From contig CM066994.1 of NCBI GenBank assembly GCA_033977485.1, positions 9,178,001 to 9,242,000 of the forward strand: a stretch of 64,000 nt of DNA. The letters are read 5' to 3'. Source of the stretch: Hydrangea macrophylla (lineage: Eukaryota; Streptophyta; Magnoliopsida; Cornales; Hydrangeaceae). Every line of letters begins with the position of its first letter. The first letter of the stretch is position 1. This document shows, in pieces, positions 33,747-44,399 of this stretch. Position numbers and translations under genes: made by a program. The notes under the pieces are model-generated. The model was given only the letters and a program-made list of their open reading frames with translations, was not told the origin of the DNA and did not search any database.

Positions 33747-36700
33747 ATGATTGAATCACATGTGATTGAAGTAAGTTTTATTACGGATACTTCAAACACT
33801 TGGTATGTTGATTCTGGTGCGACTAACCATATCTGTAATTCGTTGCAGGAGTTCAGATCAACCAAGAAATGCAGTGATGGAGAGATCGTGCTTACTCTAG
33901 GTTCTAGCGCAACCGTATCTGCGGTTGCCATAGGAGTCCTAGTCTTAGAAATTCTAGATAATAAAGTTTTGGTTTTATCAGATGTACTTTACGTCCCTTT
34001 AATGAGATGTAATTTAATTTTAGTTTCTAATTTATCGAATAATGGTTATTCTTTTCATTTTGGAACTGAAGTTGTCATTAAAAGAAATAGTTCTTTTATT
34101 TATTCAGGTATTAAATCAAATGGTTTGTATGTGATTACTCCTAATATTTCTAAAGATTCTTGTATGGAACTTAATAACTCAATGGTAACTGTACTATCTA
34201 AAAGAAAGGAACCTTCCATTAATCCAACAAGGCTTTGGCATATGAGACTTGGCCATATCAATCTAAATAGGATTGGCAGACTAGTCAAAGAAGGGATCTT
34301 AGGCGATTTGGTTCTCAAACCAATGGAAGTCTGCGAGTCTTGTTTAGAGGGTAAGATGACCAAAAGGCCCTTTCCCGCAAAGGGCAGTAGGACCAATGCA
34401 TTATTGGAATTAGTTCATACTATGGACCAATAAATATTAGAGCAAGCGGTGGTTATGAGTATTTTATAACATTTACCGATGACCACTCTAGGTATGGATA
34501 TGTGTACCTAAAGCAGCGCAAGTCTGAAGCCTTTAAAAAGTTCAAAGAGTTTAGGGCTGAAGTGGATAAGCAATTGGGCACACATATCAAGGCCATTCAA
34601 TCTGATCGAGGTGACGAGTACCTCTCTAATGAGTTTATTGATCACCTTGTATAGAATGGGATTCTGTCACAGTTGACTACACCTGGTACGCCTCAGCGGA
34701 ACGGTGTAGCGGAGAGAAGGAATCGGACCCTTTTAGACATGACTCGGCCAATGATAAGTTATTCGGAGTTACCATTATTCCTTTCGGGTTATGCTTTGGA
34801 AACCGCTGCGAACATACTAAATCTAGTACCAAGCAAATTTGTTCCCAGGACACCATGAGAGATATGGATTGGGTGCAAGCCTTCTTTGCAACATCTCCGG
34901 ATATGGGGGTGCCCGGCACATGTGCTGAAGGGAAAGATGAGCAAATTGGATTCTAGATCAGAAGTATGTTACTTCGTAGGGCATCCAAAGGGTACTTATG
35001 GATGGTATTTTTATGATCCAAGAGAACAGAAAGTGTTTGTTAGTACGAATGTTGTTTTCTTGGAGGATGATTATATCATGAACCATAAACCTAAGGGAAT
35101 GATAAATCTTAGAGAAATATAAGGAGAGCCCTCAGTCCAACCCGCAGTTGATAACAATGTAAATCAAGAAAATACCACTTCTTCACCCATTTTCGCACCG
35201 GTATCTCGTCATAGTGGGAGGATTATCAGTCGGACTGACAGATACATGTTCTTAGGATAAGTTTTTGAAGCTGTCTCCATAGAATCTAAATCTGATCCTG
35301 TTACATACGAAGAGGCAATGGCTGATGTTGATTCAGTTCCTTGGATTAAAACTATGAAGGCTGAATTGAAATCTGTGGATTCTAATCAGGTTTGGGATCT
35401 TGTAGAACTTCCAGCCAATATTAAACCCATTGGCTGTAAGTGGGTCTACAAGAGGAAAAGAGGATCTGATGGAAAGGTTGAGACCTTTAAGGCTAGGCTT
35501 GTGGCGAAAGGCTATACTTAGAGGAAGGGCATTGACTATGAGGAAACCTTTTCGCCGGTAGCCATGCTCAAGTCCATCAGAATACTCTTATCCATTGCTG
35601 CATGCCTAGATTATGAGATCTGGCATATGGACGTCAAGACAACATTCTTGAATGGCAATCTTAAGGAGGACATCTATATGCAACAACCAGAAGGGTTCAT
35701 AGCTGGTCGGAAAGGTAACTTGGTATGCAAGTTGAAAAAGTCCATTTATGAGGTACCGGTGCGAAAATGGGCGAAGAAGTGGTATTTTCTTGATTTACAT
35801 TGTTATCAATCACGGGTAGGACTGAGGGCTCTCCTTCTATCTCTCTAAGATCTATCCTTCCCTTGGGTTTATGGTTCATGATATAATCATCCTCCAAGAA
35901 AATAACATTCGTACTAACAAATACTTTCTGTTCTCTTGGATCATAAAAATACCATCCATAAGTGCCCTTTGGATGCCCTACGAAGTAACATACTTCTGAT
36001 CTAGAATCCAATTTGCTCATCTTTCCCTTCAGCACATGCGACGGGCACCCCCATATCCGAAGATGTTGCAAAGAAGGCTTGCGCCCAATCCACATTTCTC
36101 GTGGTGTTCTGGGAACAAATTTACTTGATACTAGATTTAGTATGTACGTAACAGTTTCCAAAGCATAACCCGAAAGGAATAATGGCAATTCCAAATAACT
36201 TATCATTGACCGAGTCATGTCTAAAAGGGTCCGATTCCTTCTCTCCGCTACACCGTTCCGTTGAGGCGTACCAGGTGTAGTCAACTGTGATAGAATCCCA
36301 TTCTATACGAGGTGATCAATAAACTCATTAGAGATGTACTTGCCATCTCGATCAGATCGAATGGCCTTGATATGTGTGCCCAATTGCTTCTCCACTTCAG
36401 CCCTAAACTCTTTAAACTTTTCAAAGGCTTCAGTGGTCATCGGTAAATGTTATAAGATACTCATAACCACCCCTTGCTCTAATATTTATTGGTCATCGGT
36501 CAAGTCGTTTAGTTTCATACAAAATCTGGATGAGCCTTGTGTATACAAGAAGTGTGAAGGAAAAGTGGTGGCCTTTCTTGTGCTTTACGTTAACGACATT
36601 CTACTCATTAGGAATGATATAGCGGCGTTGTCAACGGTCAAGGTTTGGCTAGCTAGTACTTTTGATATAAAAGATTTAGGAGAGACGAGCTATATTCTTG

Positions 36701-37353
36701 GGATAAAGCTCTTTCGGGATCGCAAGCGAAAGATAATGGGATTATCTCAAGCTGGTTATATCGATAAAGTGCTAACTAGGTTTTCAATGGATAATTCGAA
36801 GAAAGGTTTGTTACCTTTCAGGCATAGTTTAGCGATTTCCAAGGACCAGTGTCCAAAGACACAAGAGGAGAGGAATCGCATGGTAGGAATTCCATATGCT
36901 TCGGTAGTTGGAAGTCTCATGTATGCGATATTATGCACTAGACCAGATATCTGCTTTGCCGTTAGCATGGTTAGTAGATATCAAACGAATCCTGGTCCAG
37001 AGCACTGGACAACCGTTAAGCACATTCTTAAGTACTTGAGAAGAACTGAAGATTACATGCTTATGTACGGTACTAGTGAGTTAATTCCAGTAGGATACAC
37101 TGACTCAGACTTTATGTCCGATAAAGATTCGAGGAAGTCGACATTCGGACATCTCTTTACCTTGGGAGGTGGTGCTGTTAGTTGGAGGAGCATTAAGCAG
37201 AAATGCATTGCAGACTCAACTACAGAAGCTGTGTATGTGGCTGCTTGTAAAGCCGCAAAGGAAGCTGTTTGGCTCAAGAAGTTCCTTATGGAGCTCGAGG
37301 TGGTACCAGCGTCACTGTCACCTATTACGCTTTATTGTGATAATAGTGGGTAG
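33747..37353 (+). pseudogene. Copia pol, broken and rearranged
   Basis: Protease (WYVDSGATNHIC) and the pre-integrase finger (LWHMRLGH, then CESC) are at 33800-34430. The integrase core is at 34440-35120 (TDDHSRYGYVYL, SDRGDEY, GTPQRNGVAERRNRT) with stops at 34654 and 34857. RT begins about 35318 (KPIGCKWVYKRKRG), has a stop at 35519, and is cut at about 35755 by an inverted segment, resuming near 36499 (FLVLYVNDILLI). RNase H follows (TDSDFMSDKDSRKST). RT residues between KKSIYE and SFSFIQNLDEPC are lost. The YVND motif replaces a catalytic aspartate. Confidence 0.93.
35755..36498 (-). repeat. Inverted copy of Copia integrase region inside RT
   Basis: It reads as the reverse complement of about 34421-35205 of the same element, from CCGGTGCGAAAATGGG to GACCGATGACC. 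Unlike the resident copy it has an uninterrupted frame (about 195 codons, minus strand) and scattered substitutions, so it came from a different, better-preserved copy of the family. Confidence 0.9.
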
Positions 37354-37573
37354 TGGCTCAGTACAAGGAGCCAAGGAACCACAAAAAGGGAGCACGTAGA
37401 GCGAAAATATCATCTTATCAGAGATATTGTTCATCGTGGAGATGTGGCTATCACCAAGATTGCCACCGCTGACAATCTTGATGATCCGTTTACAAAGGCC
37501 TTGCCACAGAAGGTCTTTGATCGTCATCTAGATAGTCTAGGTCTTAGATGTAATTCTGTATGGTTGTGAGTGC

Positions 37574-37582
37574 AAGTGGGAG
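37574..37582 (+). other. Copia polypurine tract
   Basis: AAGTGGGAG ends two bases before the 3' LTR, in the usual position for plus-strand priming. Confidence 0.75.
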
Positions 37583-37584
37583 TC

Positions 37585-39097
37585 TATTGGGTTTGTGCCC
37601 TCAAACCATTACTTTATGTATGAGATATTATTATTTTAATATATGGATATCAGCTTTACATTTCATTATGTATGTTTCTTTCATGAGATGATTGTTCAAT
37701 CCTTAAGTATCATATAGTAAGTAATTCGTCTATGTATGAGATGCATACAATGAGATACGAATTACTATTCTTTGATACTTAGAATTTGTCATAGTGGATG
37801 ATAAGACCGGATATCTCATCAAGTTTACACTATAGCATGTTAACTACCATTGGATGGAGTGATGAATCTCAATCACTAGAGTGTAGCTCTTAGTTAAACA
37901 TGCTAGTGCTTGTAGTGCATTGGCGGACCTGAGTTTTCCTATTGACGCTTAAGGCTGTCAAACAGTCGATAGGAACTCATAACTTGTGTAAGGTACATGT
38001 TCTCAATCTTGAGACGATTATGAACACAGACTATGGATATGGCTGTTTTGACTTACCAATCAGTGAGGTCTATAAAAGATTAACACCTGGGTATCTTGGG
38101 TATGTCATGTTCATAGGGTTGTGAACATATGTTGTCGAGATAGAATCTACCCTCTGTTTCAGAGTAATCATTCCCTTGAGAATGTCACCAAGTTGATTAC
38201 TGATAACTGCAGTCTTGTTGATAAGTAGTTATCAACATGTTTGTAATCATGAGTGGTGAATGAGACTCAAGGAACATAAGAAGTAATCATGATTCAGGTT
38301 GACAGTAACAGTTATCCGACTACCTGATATGATTATGAATACTGACTGTAGAGGGACATTAGTACACCATACAAGTCTAGTTATCGCTTCAGATATGTTC
38401 TTTTGCGTTGGAGTTCAGTTATTTTTTTATAGTGGAGTAAAAGTTAACTGATCAGTTGGTTAATTTGCTGATCAAAGAGTTTGGTCATGGGAATTAACAA
38501 ACTGATCTGAGCCAACAATTAAGAACTTAGGAGGTCCCACTCTTAGCCCCGCTAGGATGTTTGGAAAGGCACAAGAGGATCTTGTCAAGGTAGGTTCGAT
38601 CGATCAATCGAATATGTCTCGATCGATCGAAGTCATGGCAGGTTCGATTGCTTGAACGTGGTTCGATCGATCGAAGCTTCGATCGATCGAGGTCACTTTG
38701 ATCGGTCGAACGTTAGGTCGGTTCTGGAAATCTATAAATAGGGCAGCTGCGTACTGAATGTTTTTAATCGTCGCTTTTATATGTAGAAGCTGCAGAAACT
38801 GTTTAGGTTTCCCTAAACCTTTCCTATCCTCTCCATTAGAGATCCCACCATCTCTAGTCTTTCCGGCAGGCATCCGCAGGAGACATAAGGGTGAAGACAA
38901 CTTAGTGGAGGCTGCTGGAAGTTGAAGATTTCAGAAATGGGTTCAAGACACAAAGGTATAATACTTGTCCCCTCTCTAGTTAGTACGCATCTATGGAGTT
39001 GACGGGTAGTAGATCCTGGGATACCAAAAGTTTTGTAATTTGACTATTTCCGCTGTGCGTTTAAAAACTGAAATTTAAACCGTTTTTTTTCCCTTCA
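37585..39097 (+). repeat. Copia 3' LTR
   Basis: It begins TATTGGGTTTGTGCCC, ends CCCTTCA, and is collinear with the 5' LTR throughout, with scattered substitutions and single-base indels. The palindrome cluster is at 38596-38712. Confidence 0.92.
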
Positions 39098-39280
39098 AGT
39101 ATGTGTGTGAGGGTGTGTATATATAACTAGATATATGTATATATATACTCACAAGATATGTCTCTCTCTCTCAAGCTGTGAAAATTGGCCTAAGGCCATA
39201 AATACTCTCATATATATAGAGAAAAAAAATGCCACACGTCCAAAGCTCAAGCAAAGAAGAAAACTTGCCTCAACTTATGC

Positions 39281-39472
39281 CAATCGATTGGTAAAGATGG
39301 AAATCGATTGGTAATAGATATTTGAAGGCAATCGATTATAATAGATGGCAATCAATTGATATGTTGCCACGTCATGAAATTTAGTCGGTAAGATGGCAAT
39401 CTATTGGTAACATATCAATCGATTGGTAACCATAAAGTGGCAATCGATTGGGAAGCAAGGGCAATCGATTAA
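39281..39472. repeat. CAATCGATTG cluster 2 in LTR C1
   Basis: Eight or so copies of CAATCGATTGG and variants. On the likely sense strand this cluster lies upstream of the TATA-like box, so in U3, while cluster 1 lies downstream. Confidence 0.85.
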
Positions 39473-41496
39473 TATAACACCCACATTCGTGTTATTGCTT
39501 TTGCATTTCATTGCATTTGTCATGCATGATAATGTGAGGTGTTGTGCATTTTGGCACGTGTTTGAGTGAGTTTTGACTCACGAGTTGATTTGGGTGTCTG
39601 TATTAGAGAACCCTTTTGAAACTGTTGTGAATGAAGATTTATTGTTTGTGAAGTCTCTCCGAGTATGAGACGGTCACTGTGGAACACTTTAAATGTTTAT
39701 CTGAGAATAAATGTTTACCTGTGTATTTCAATATCTGTATTATTTTCTGTTTTAGAATATATTTCTATTGTTAGATTTAGTATCCTGGTGAGAACGAATG
39801 AACACGCTATTAATTTGGTAGGCTAATTAGCAACTTCGGAAACGTCATGTAGAAATTCGCGTTTTAGCGACCAAACGAAACTTAGTCGAAAACTTTTATA
39901 ATTTTGAGTTTTCACTCGTAAAGCTATAAATAAGCTGTGTAGAAAGTTTCAGAGACTGATTAGGAGTTTTGAAAACTCGTGGGGAGGTAAACGTAATTCC
40001 CCGAGAATATTGCATATATATAGATAGAGATTAACTTAGATTTTTTCATAACTTCTAACCTAATTCCAAGAAGGAGGCCAAAAGGGGGCTAGAGGGAGAT
40101 TTAGTTGCTTAGAGCTTTGCGACGCCAAACGACGACCTTCCGTCAGTCTGGTTTCTCCCAGATTTCATATTCGAGCTCCTCGAGGTAAGAGCTTCGTTTT
40201 GATACCTATTAGGGCCTGTTTGGCTAAGTTTTCCGAAAAGTTATTTTCTAGAATTTTTCATAAAAGTTGATAAATGGAATTTTGATCCATAGGATTTGTA
40301 CTTGACGGACTTCTACAGGTTCTTTGTGCACGGGTTTTCTTCAGATTGAATTATAGGAGCGTTATTTGGAGGTGAGTGATTCAACTATGTTTTGGAATGA
40401 TTTCTTGGCGTGTATTCATGTTATGTTTGAATAGCATGTATTAATTCTTAGAGATATATTGTGTAGTTCATATTGGGCATTTATATTGATAAGTAGGCTC
40501 AATAGCACGGTGATATGTTTTGATTACCGTGAGCATGGTGATATGTATTTGAGCATGTTAAGTTGCTTATTTGGGTCAGAAGGAGCACGTGGTCACCGTG
40601 CCATTTTGTGGAGCCGATATAGGGCATTAAGGTCGCACGATTGAAGAGAAGAATCGTGGGTCTTACCCTTTCGCGTGGACTTATTGGCGAGGAGTCGCGG
40701 ATTGGGAATATGGACGGGCACGTGAGTCTCAGGCGACTAGTATGAAATGTAGAGATGTGAATGCAGACATGTTTATCATTCATGTACACATGTTGTTTTA
40801 TTCACTAAGCTTTAGCTTAAACAAATCGAAATATGTGTGGTTATTCAAATAACCATTGCAGGTATAAATGCTGGCGAGGAATCAGAGAAGTGAGCACGTG
40901 GGTTGGGAGTTCGCTTGAGAGGCAACTTGAAATGTAAATCTTTGTAGTTTTTGGGCAATAGAATGTTGTAATATGAGATTTTAACGTTTTTAACTTATGT
41001 TTAACATCGTATGATAGAATGAATTTTTAAAACGTTGTAATAATTAGTAACATGTTGTAATTATGTTTGGTAATGTTTTAATACAGCTAGAATTACTTTA
41101 GACTGAGTTGGGTTTGAGTTTGGTTGAGTGGTTGATCTTTGGTAAAAGTTAGAAAGCTTTTAAAACTTGAAATTCTGCAGATTGGGCTGTTGCCAGGGGA
41201 GCAGTCGACTGAACCCCTGAGCCTGTTAGCTACTGCTTCTTATTTTAGCAAAAGCAGTCGACTGGACCCCGCATCAGTCGACTGGACCTCCAGTTTCAGT
41301 CGACTGGAATTGCTATTAAATCCCTGCCTTCTCCCGTCGACTGAGCAGTCGACTGAGCCTCTGCTTTTGAAAAAGTGTTTTTGTTTTCCGCTGCGTGTGT
41401 TCTTCAAACAAAATTTTGGGAACGTTAATGAATTGGTTTAGCCTCGGTGGCGTGCCACGGGCTCCGGTTCCGCTATTGTGGGACCGGGCTGTGACA
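39473..41496 (+). mobile_element. LTR family A, copy A2 (solo LTR)
   Basis: The 2024-bp unit runs TATAACACCC to GGGCTGTGACA. The perfect 5-bp duplication ATTAA lies at 39468-39472 and 41497-41501. It has a TATA-like ATATATATAG near 40013, a splice-donor-like AGGTAAGAGCTTCG (40181-40196) and a CAGTCGACTG cluster near its 3' end. It is collinear with A1. No retroelement proteins. Confidence 0.82.
41200..41362. repeat. CAGTCGACTG palindrome cluster in LTR A2
   Basis: Seven words (CAGTCGACTGG, CAGTCGACTGA, CCGTCGACTGA) with spacers of 1-40 bp lie ~1.2 kb downstream of the TATA-like box and ~135 bp before the LTR end. The apparent reading frame through it is a by-product. Confidence 0.9.
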
Positions 41497-42279
41497 ATTA
41501 ATATCTAAATTTCACCAAAAGAAAAAGAAAGGTTATACAAGTATAAAAATGAAATACCAGGTCTTATTATATATATAAAAAATATAGGGTATTGCACAAT
41601 TGTACAGTGGAATGTTTTGATTATGTCAAAAGCACGGTGAAATGTGATTTGAGCATGTTGAGTTGCTATTTGGGTCAAAGGAGCACGTGATACCAAGCAA
41701 TTTTGTGGAGTCAATATATGCATAAGGTCGCACGTTTGAAGAAAAGAAACATGGGTCTTTCTTAGTCGCGTGGACTTATTGGCGAGGAGTCGTGGACTAG
41801 GAGTGTGGAACGTATACGTAAGACTCCAGAAACTAGTGTGGAATGTAGAGATGTGAATGCGAGCATGTTTTATCATTCATGTGCATTGTTGTTTTATTCA
41901 CTAAGCATTAGCTTAAACGAATCAAAATATGTGTGGTTAGTCAAATAACCATTGCATGTGTTGATGCCGGCGATGAATCGGGAAAGTCATCACGGGGTGT
42001 TGGGAATTCAATTAGAAGGCGATGGAGTATGTGCACCTCGTAGTTTTGTAATAGAAATGTTGTAATAAGGATTTCATCACCTTAATCTATGTTTATCTTA
42101 GAATCTTAGAACGGATTCGTGATGTTGTAATAGATAGTAATCTTTTGTAATTATGTTTTAGTAATGTTATAATTCAGTTAAGATCACTTTGGAGAGAGTT
42201 TGGAGTGTGTGTTTGGTCCCTGGTTGAATTCAGAAAACCTTTAACTTGGGAAATTCTGCAGAATGCTCTACTGCTTTAA

Positions 42280-42533
42280 AACAGTCGACTGGTTAATGAA
42301 TGCAGTCGACTAAACCCTTTTGTGAGCAATTCACTACATCATTTTTATGACTCGACACAGTCGACTGGTTTATATTTTAGAATTTGACTTTCTGCTTGGG
42401 TGGGGGTTCAGTCGACCGGACAATACCAGTCTACTGAAGATTCGAAGCCCCAGTCGACTGGGCGGGTTGCTGAGATTTTGAGCTCTGTGGCTTGCGTTTC
42501 CAGTCGACCCGACCGTTGATCAGTCGACTGGAT
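42280..42533. repeat. CAGTCGACTG palindrome cluster in LTR A1
   Basis: Nine exact or one-off words at the same relative place as in A2, but with different spacers and copy number. The flanks before and after are collinear with A2. Confidence 0.88.
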
Positions 42534-42753
42534 TGCTGGTTTTAAAATGAATTTTTTTCCGCTGCGTGTTCTTTAACAAATTCTTTTGGGAACGTTAATG
42601 AATGGATTTAGCCTCGGTGGCGTGCCATATGCTTCGGTTCCGTTATTATGGTACCGGGCTGTGAGAACAAGATACATACATTTAAAGCATGATTGTGGTT
42701 TGGGGTGTGGTTGAAGGTTGTGCCTAGCATTTTTGAATGAATAAAGATGGGGC

Positions 42754-42882
42754 ACAAACAAAATCCACAAACACATAAATGTGTCTATCTCTTTTCTTTG
42801 TGGACCCTACAGTGTCAGTGGATCCCACAGTGTTAGTGGACCCCATCAAGAGAGAGATAGATACATTTATGTGTTTGTGCCA
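42754..42882. mobile_element. MITE-like hairpin
   Basis: GGCACAAAC...ACACATAAATGTGTCTATCTC at the left pairs with GAGATAGATACATTTATGTGTTTGTGCC at the right. The loop has repeated GTGGACCC/GTGGATCCCACAGTGT. It is related in layout to the 43129-43291 family. No clean duplication. Confidence 0.6.
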
Positions 42883-43128
42883 TAAAACTACTCTTGTTGA
42901 ATATTACTGTAAAGTCTGATACTCCATCCATTTCAAAATAAGTGTCCACCTTTCATTTTTTGGATGTTCCAAAATAACTATCTACTTTTTGTTTTAGACA
43001 AAAATGTGTTGTTGATAATGTGCCACCCCAAACAGTGAATAAACATCCATCACAAATTATTATTTTCTTAAACTGCTCGCAAAAAGGTAATGGACACTTA
43101 TTTTAGATCAGAAGGAGTATTTAAAATA

Positions 43129-43291
43129 GAGTAATATTTGGGACACAACCTTCATACAACTTTCATACAACCTCTCCAAAAGATGTGTCTATCTCTTTCT
43201 TGTGATGTCACTGGACCCCACAGTGACACAGGAAAGAGATAGACACATCTTTTGGGGAGGTTGTATGAAGGTTGTGCCTCAAGTATTACCC
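43129..43291. mobile_element. Mutator-type MITE, copy 1
   Basis: The 163-bp element has the perfect 9-bp duplication TTTAAAATA at 43120-43128 and 43292-43300. Terminal repeats pair GAGTAATATTTGGGACACAACC with the complement of GGTTGTGCCTCAAGTATTACCC, and most of the element folds back. A second copy with its own 9-bp duplication is at 57048-57206. It lies upstream of the tryptophan synthase gene. Confidence 0.85.
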
Positions 43292-43390
43292 TTTAAAATA
43301 AGATCTAGTTCCGTTGAAGTAAATGCTCTCCCCATCCCATTTTATGTGTCCCTTTTGGGGAATTCAACTATTTAAAGGGGAGCAGTTCTA

Positions 43391-43541
43391 GGGAGACTCC
43401 CTGTTTGGGACTCCCTTAGCCCGAAATTGCCATAAATGGCAAGAAAAACAGTTTCCAATGCAAGGTAGGTGTATTGGAAACTGTTTTTCTTGCCATTTAT
43501 GGCAATTTCGGGCTAAGGGAGTCCCAAACAGGGAGTCTCCC
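43391..43541. mobile_element. Perfect foldback element upstream of TSB
   Basis: Arms 43391-43459 and 43473-43541 are complementary at all 69 positions by eye, with a 13-nt loop. The ends are GGGAGACTCCCTGTTTGGG. It has no coding content and no clear target duplication. It lies about 390 bp before the tryptophan synthase start codon. Confidence 0.85.
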
Positions 43542-43934
43542 AAGTATTTTCCTTTAAAGGGACAAAAAAAATCTACATATACTTTTCATAATTGCCTCTA
43601 ATCATTGCACTTTCTCTTTTTATTTTATTTTGGTGTTATTAATTGTAATGAAAGTTAGTTTGAAAAATTAAGTAAAATTTGCATATTAATTTCTGAGAGT
43701 GAATAACAATTTTGAGACATACAAAGAAGAAGAAAGAGGGAGCAGTCAATAATAGTACGAGCGTACACTAGTCATTCGATAGAGAATCGGCATATCCTCC
43801 ACACACTTCAATCAATCTCAATCTCTGAAAAAGGAAAGAAATCAGAAAAAAAAAAAACAAAAAAAACACACACACATAACAACACACAGTTCAAACAACG
43901 AAAGCAACCCAGAAAGCGCCGACTCCTCTCTCAC
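43542..43934 (+). promoter_or_regulatory. Likely TSB promoter and 5' UTR
   Basis: AT-rich sequence runs to about 43740, followed by a CA- and A-rich leader (43840-43930) just before the ATG. I see no strong TATA box; a start near 43750-43800 is a guess. Confidence 0.35.
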
Positions 43935-44349
43935 ATGGCCATATCTATAAGCTCCGCCTCCAGAACCCAAACTTCCCCTTTTCCCAAACCCTACCTTTCC
44001 TCATTCAAAACTTCTCAATTGCACTTCAAATTCGAACAATTTACGACTCGCCCTTCCGCCATTAGAACACCTTCGATCTCTTGCACGCTGACCAGAGACC
44101 CGACTAGGCCGATGGACCAAGACAAAGCGGAACGTGAACCGGCGGTTCTCCAGAGACCGGACTCGTTCGGTCGGTTCGGCAAGTTTGGTGGGAAGTACGT
44201 TCCCGAAACGTTGATGTACGCTCTCACCGAGCTCGAATCTGCGTTCCGCTCTCTCGCCGGAGATCAAGAGTTTCAGGTTATATATATATATATATGTAGT
44301 TCCTATCGTGATTGAATTTGTGCATTTGAATTTGTTGGGCATTGGGTTA

Positions 44350-44399
<50 letters not shown>

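Larger units (their letters stand above)
29713..39097 (+). mobile_element. Full-length Ty1/copia retrotransposon, defective
   Basis: LTRs are 29713-31224 (1512 bp) and 37585-39097 (1513 bp). The 5-bp duplication AGTAT lies at 29708-29712 and 39098-39102. The order is LTR, primer site, long leader, gag, protease, integrase, reverse transcriptase, RNase H, purine tract, LTR; integrase before RT defines Ty1/copia. Stops and frameshifts lie in gag and integrase, an inverted foreign copy of integrase sequence interrupts RT (35755-36498), and the RT catalytic motif reads YVND instead of the usual YVDD. The element cannot be autonomous. It lies in LTR C1. Confidence 0.95.
25089..41596 (-). mobile_element. 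LTR family C, copy C1: solo LTR split by three insertions
   Basis: On the plus strand it starts TGTCACGCCCCGG and ends GGGTATTGCA. The perfect 5-bp duplication CAATT lies at 25084-25088 and 41597-41601. Its own sequence is 25089-25835, 28681-29712, 39103-39472 and 41502-41596, about 2.24 kb. B2, the Copia element and A2 interrupt it, each with its own duplication. The minus strand is probably sense, because a TATA-like ATATATATGAG near 39215 is followed on that strand by GA-rich leader sequence resembling B2. It holds two CAATCGATTG clusters and repeated TTAAGGATATAAACCATCC units. Confidence 0.75.
21253..42666 (+). mobile_element. LTR family A, copy A1: solo LTR split by nested insertions
   Basis: It starts TATAACACCC and ends GGGCTGTGAGA. 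The direct repeat ACGAG (21248-21252) / ACAAG (42667-42671) is a 5-bp duplication with one C-to-T-type change on the opposite strand. Removing insertions B1 (21387-24204) and C1 (25089-41596) leaves 21253-21386, 24210-25088 and 41602-42666, about 2.08 kb, collinear with the intact copy A2. There is no internal retroelement domain, so it is a solo LTR. Confidence 0.8.
21009..42735. mobile_element. Outermost inverted-repeat element, split by LTR A1
   Basis: The left piece (21009-21252) begins ATGCTAAGCACACACCTTTAA and the right piece (42672-42735) ends in the reverse complement (GGTTGTGCCTAGCAT). The arms pair over about 70 bp, including ACCACACCCCAAACCA and CATGCTTTAAAT. LTR A1 is inserted between the pieces. 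I could not identify a target duplication, so the superfamily is open. Confidence 0.6.

Noticed and set aside
36334..36520. N-terminal part of the 339-codon frame leading into Copia RT
   Set aside because: The first ~55 codons are antisense of the inverted integrase segment; only the part from about 36500 on is RT.
41139..41441. 100-codon frame in LTR A2
   Set aside because: It depends on CAGTCGACTG words reading as QST/SRL and is not preserved in A1.
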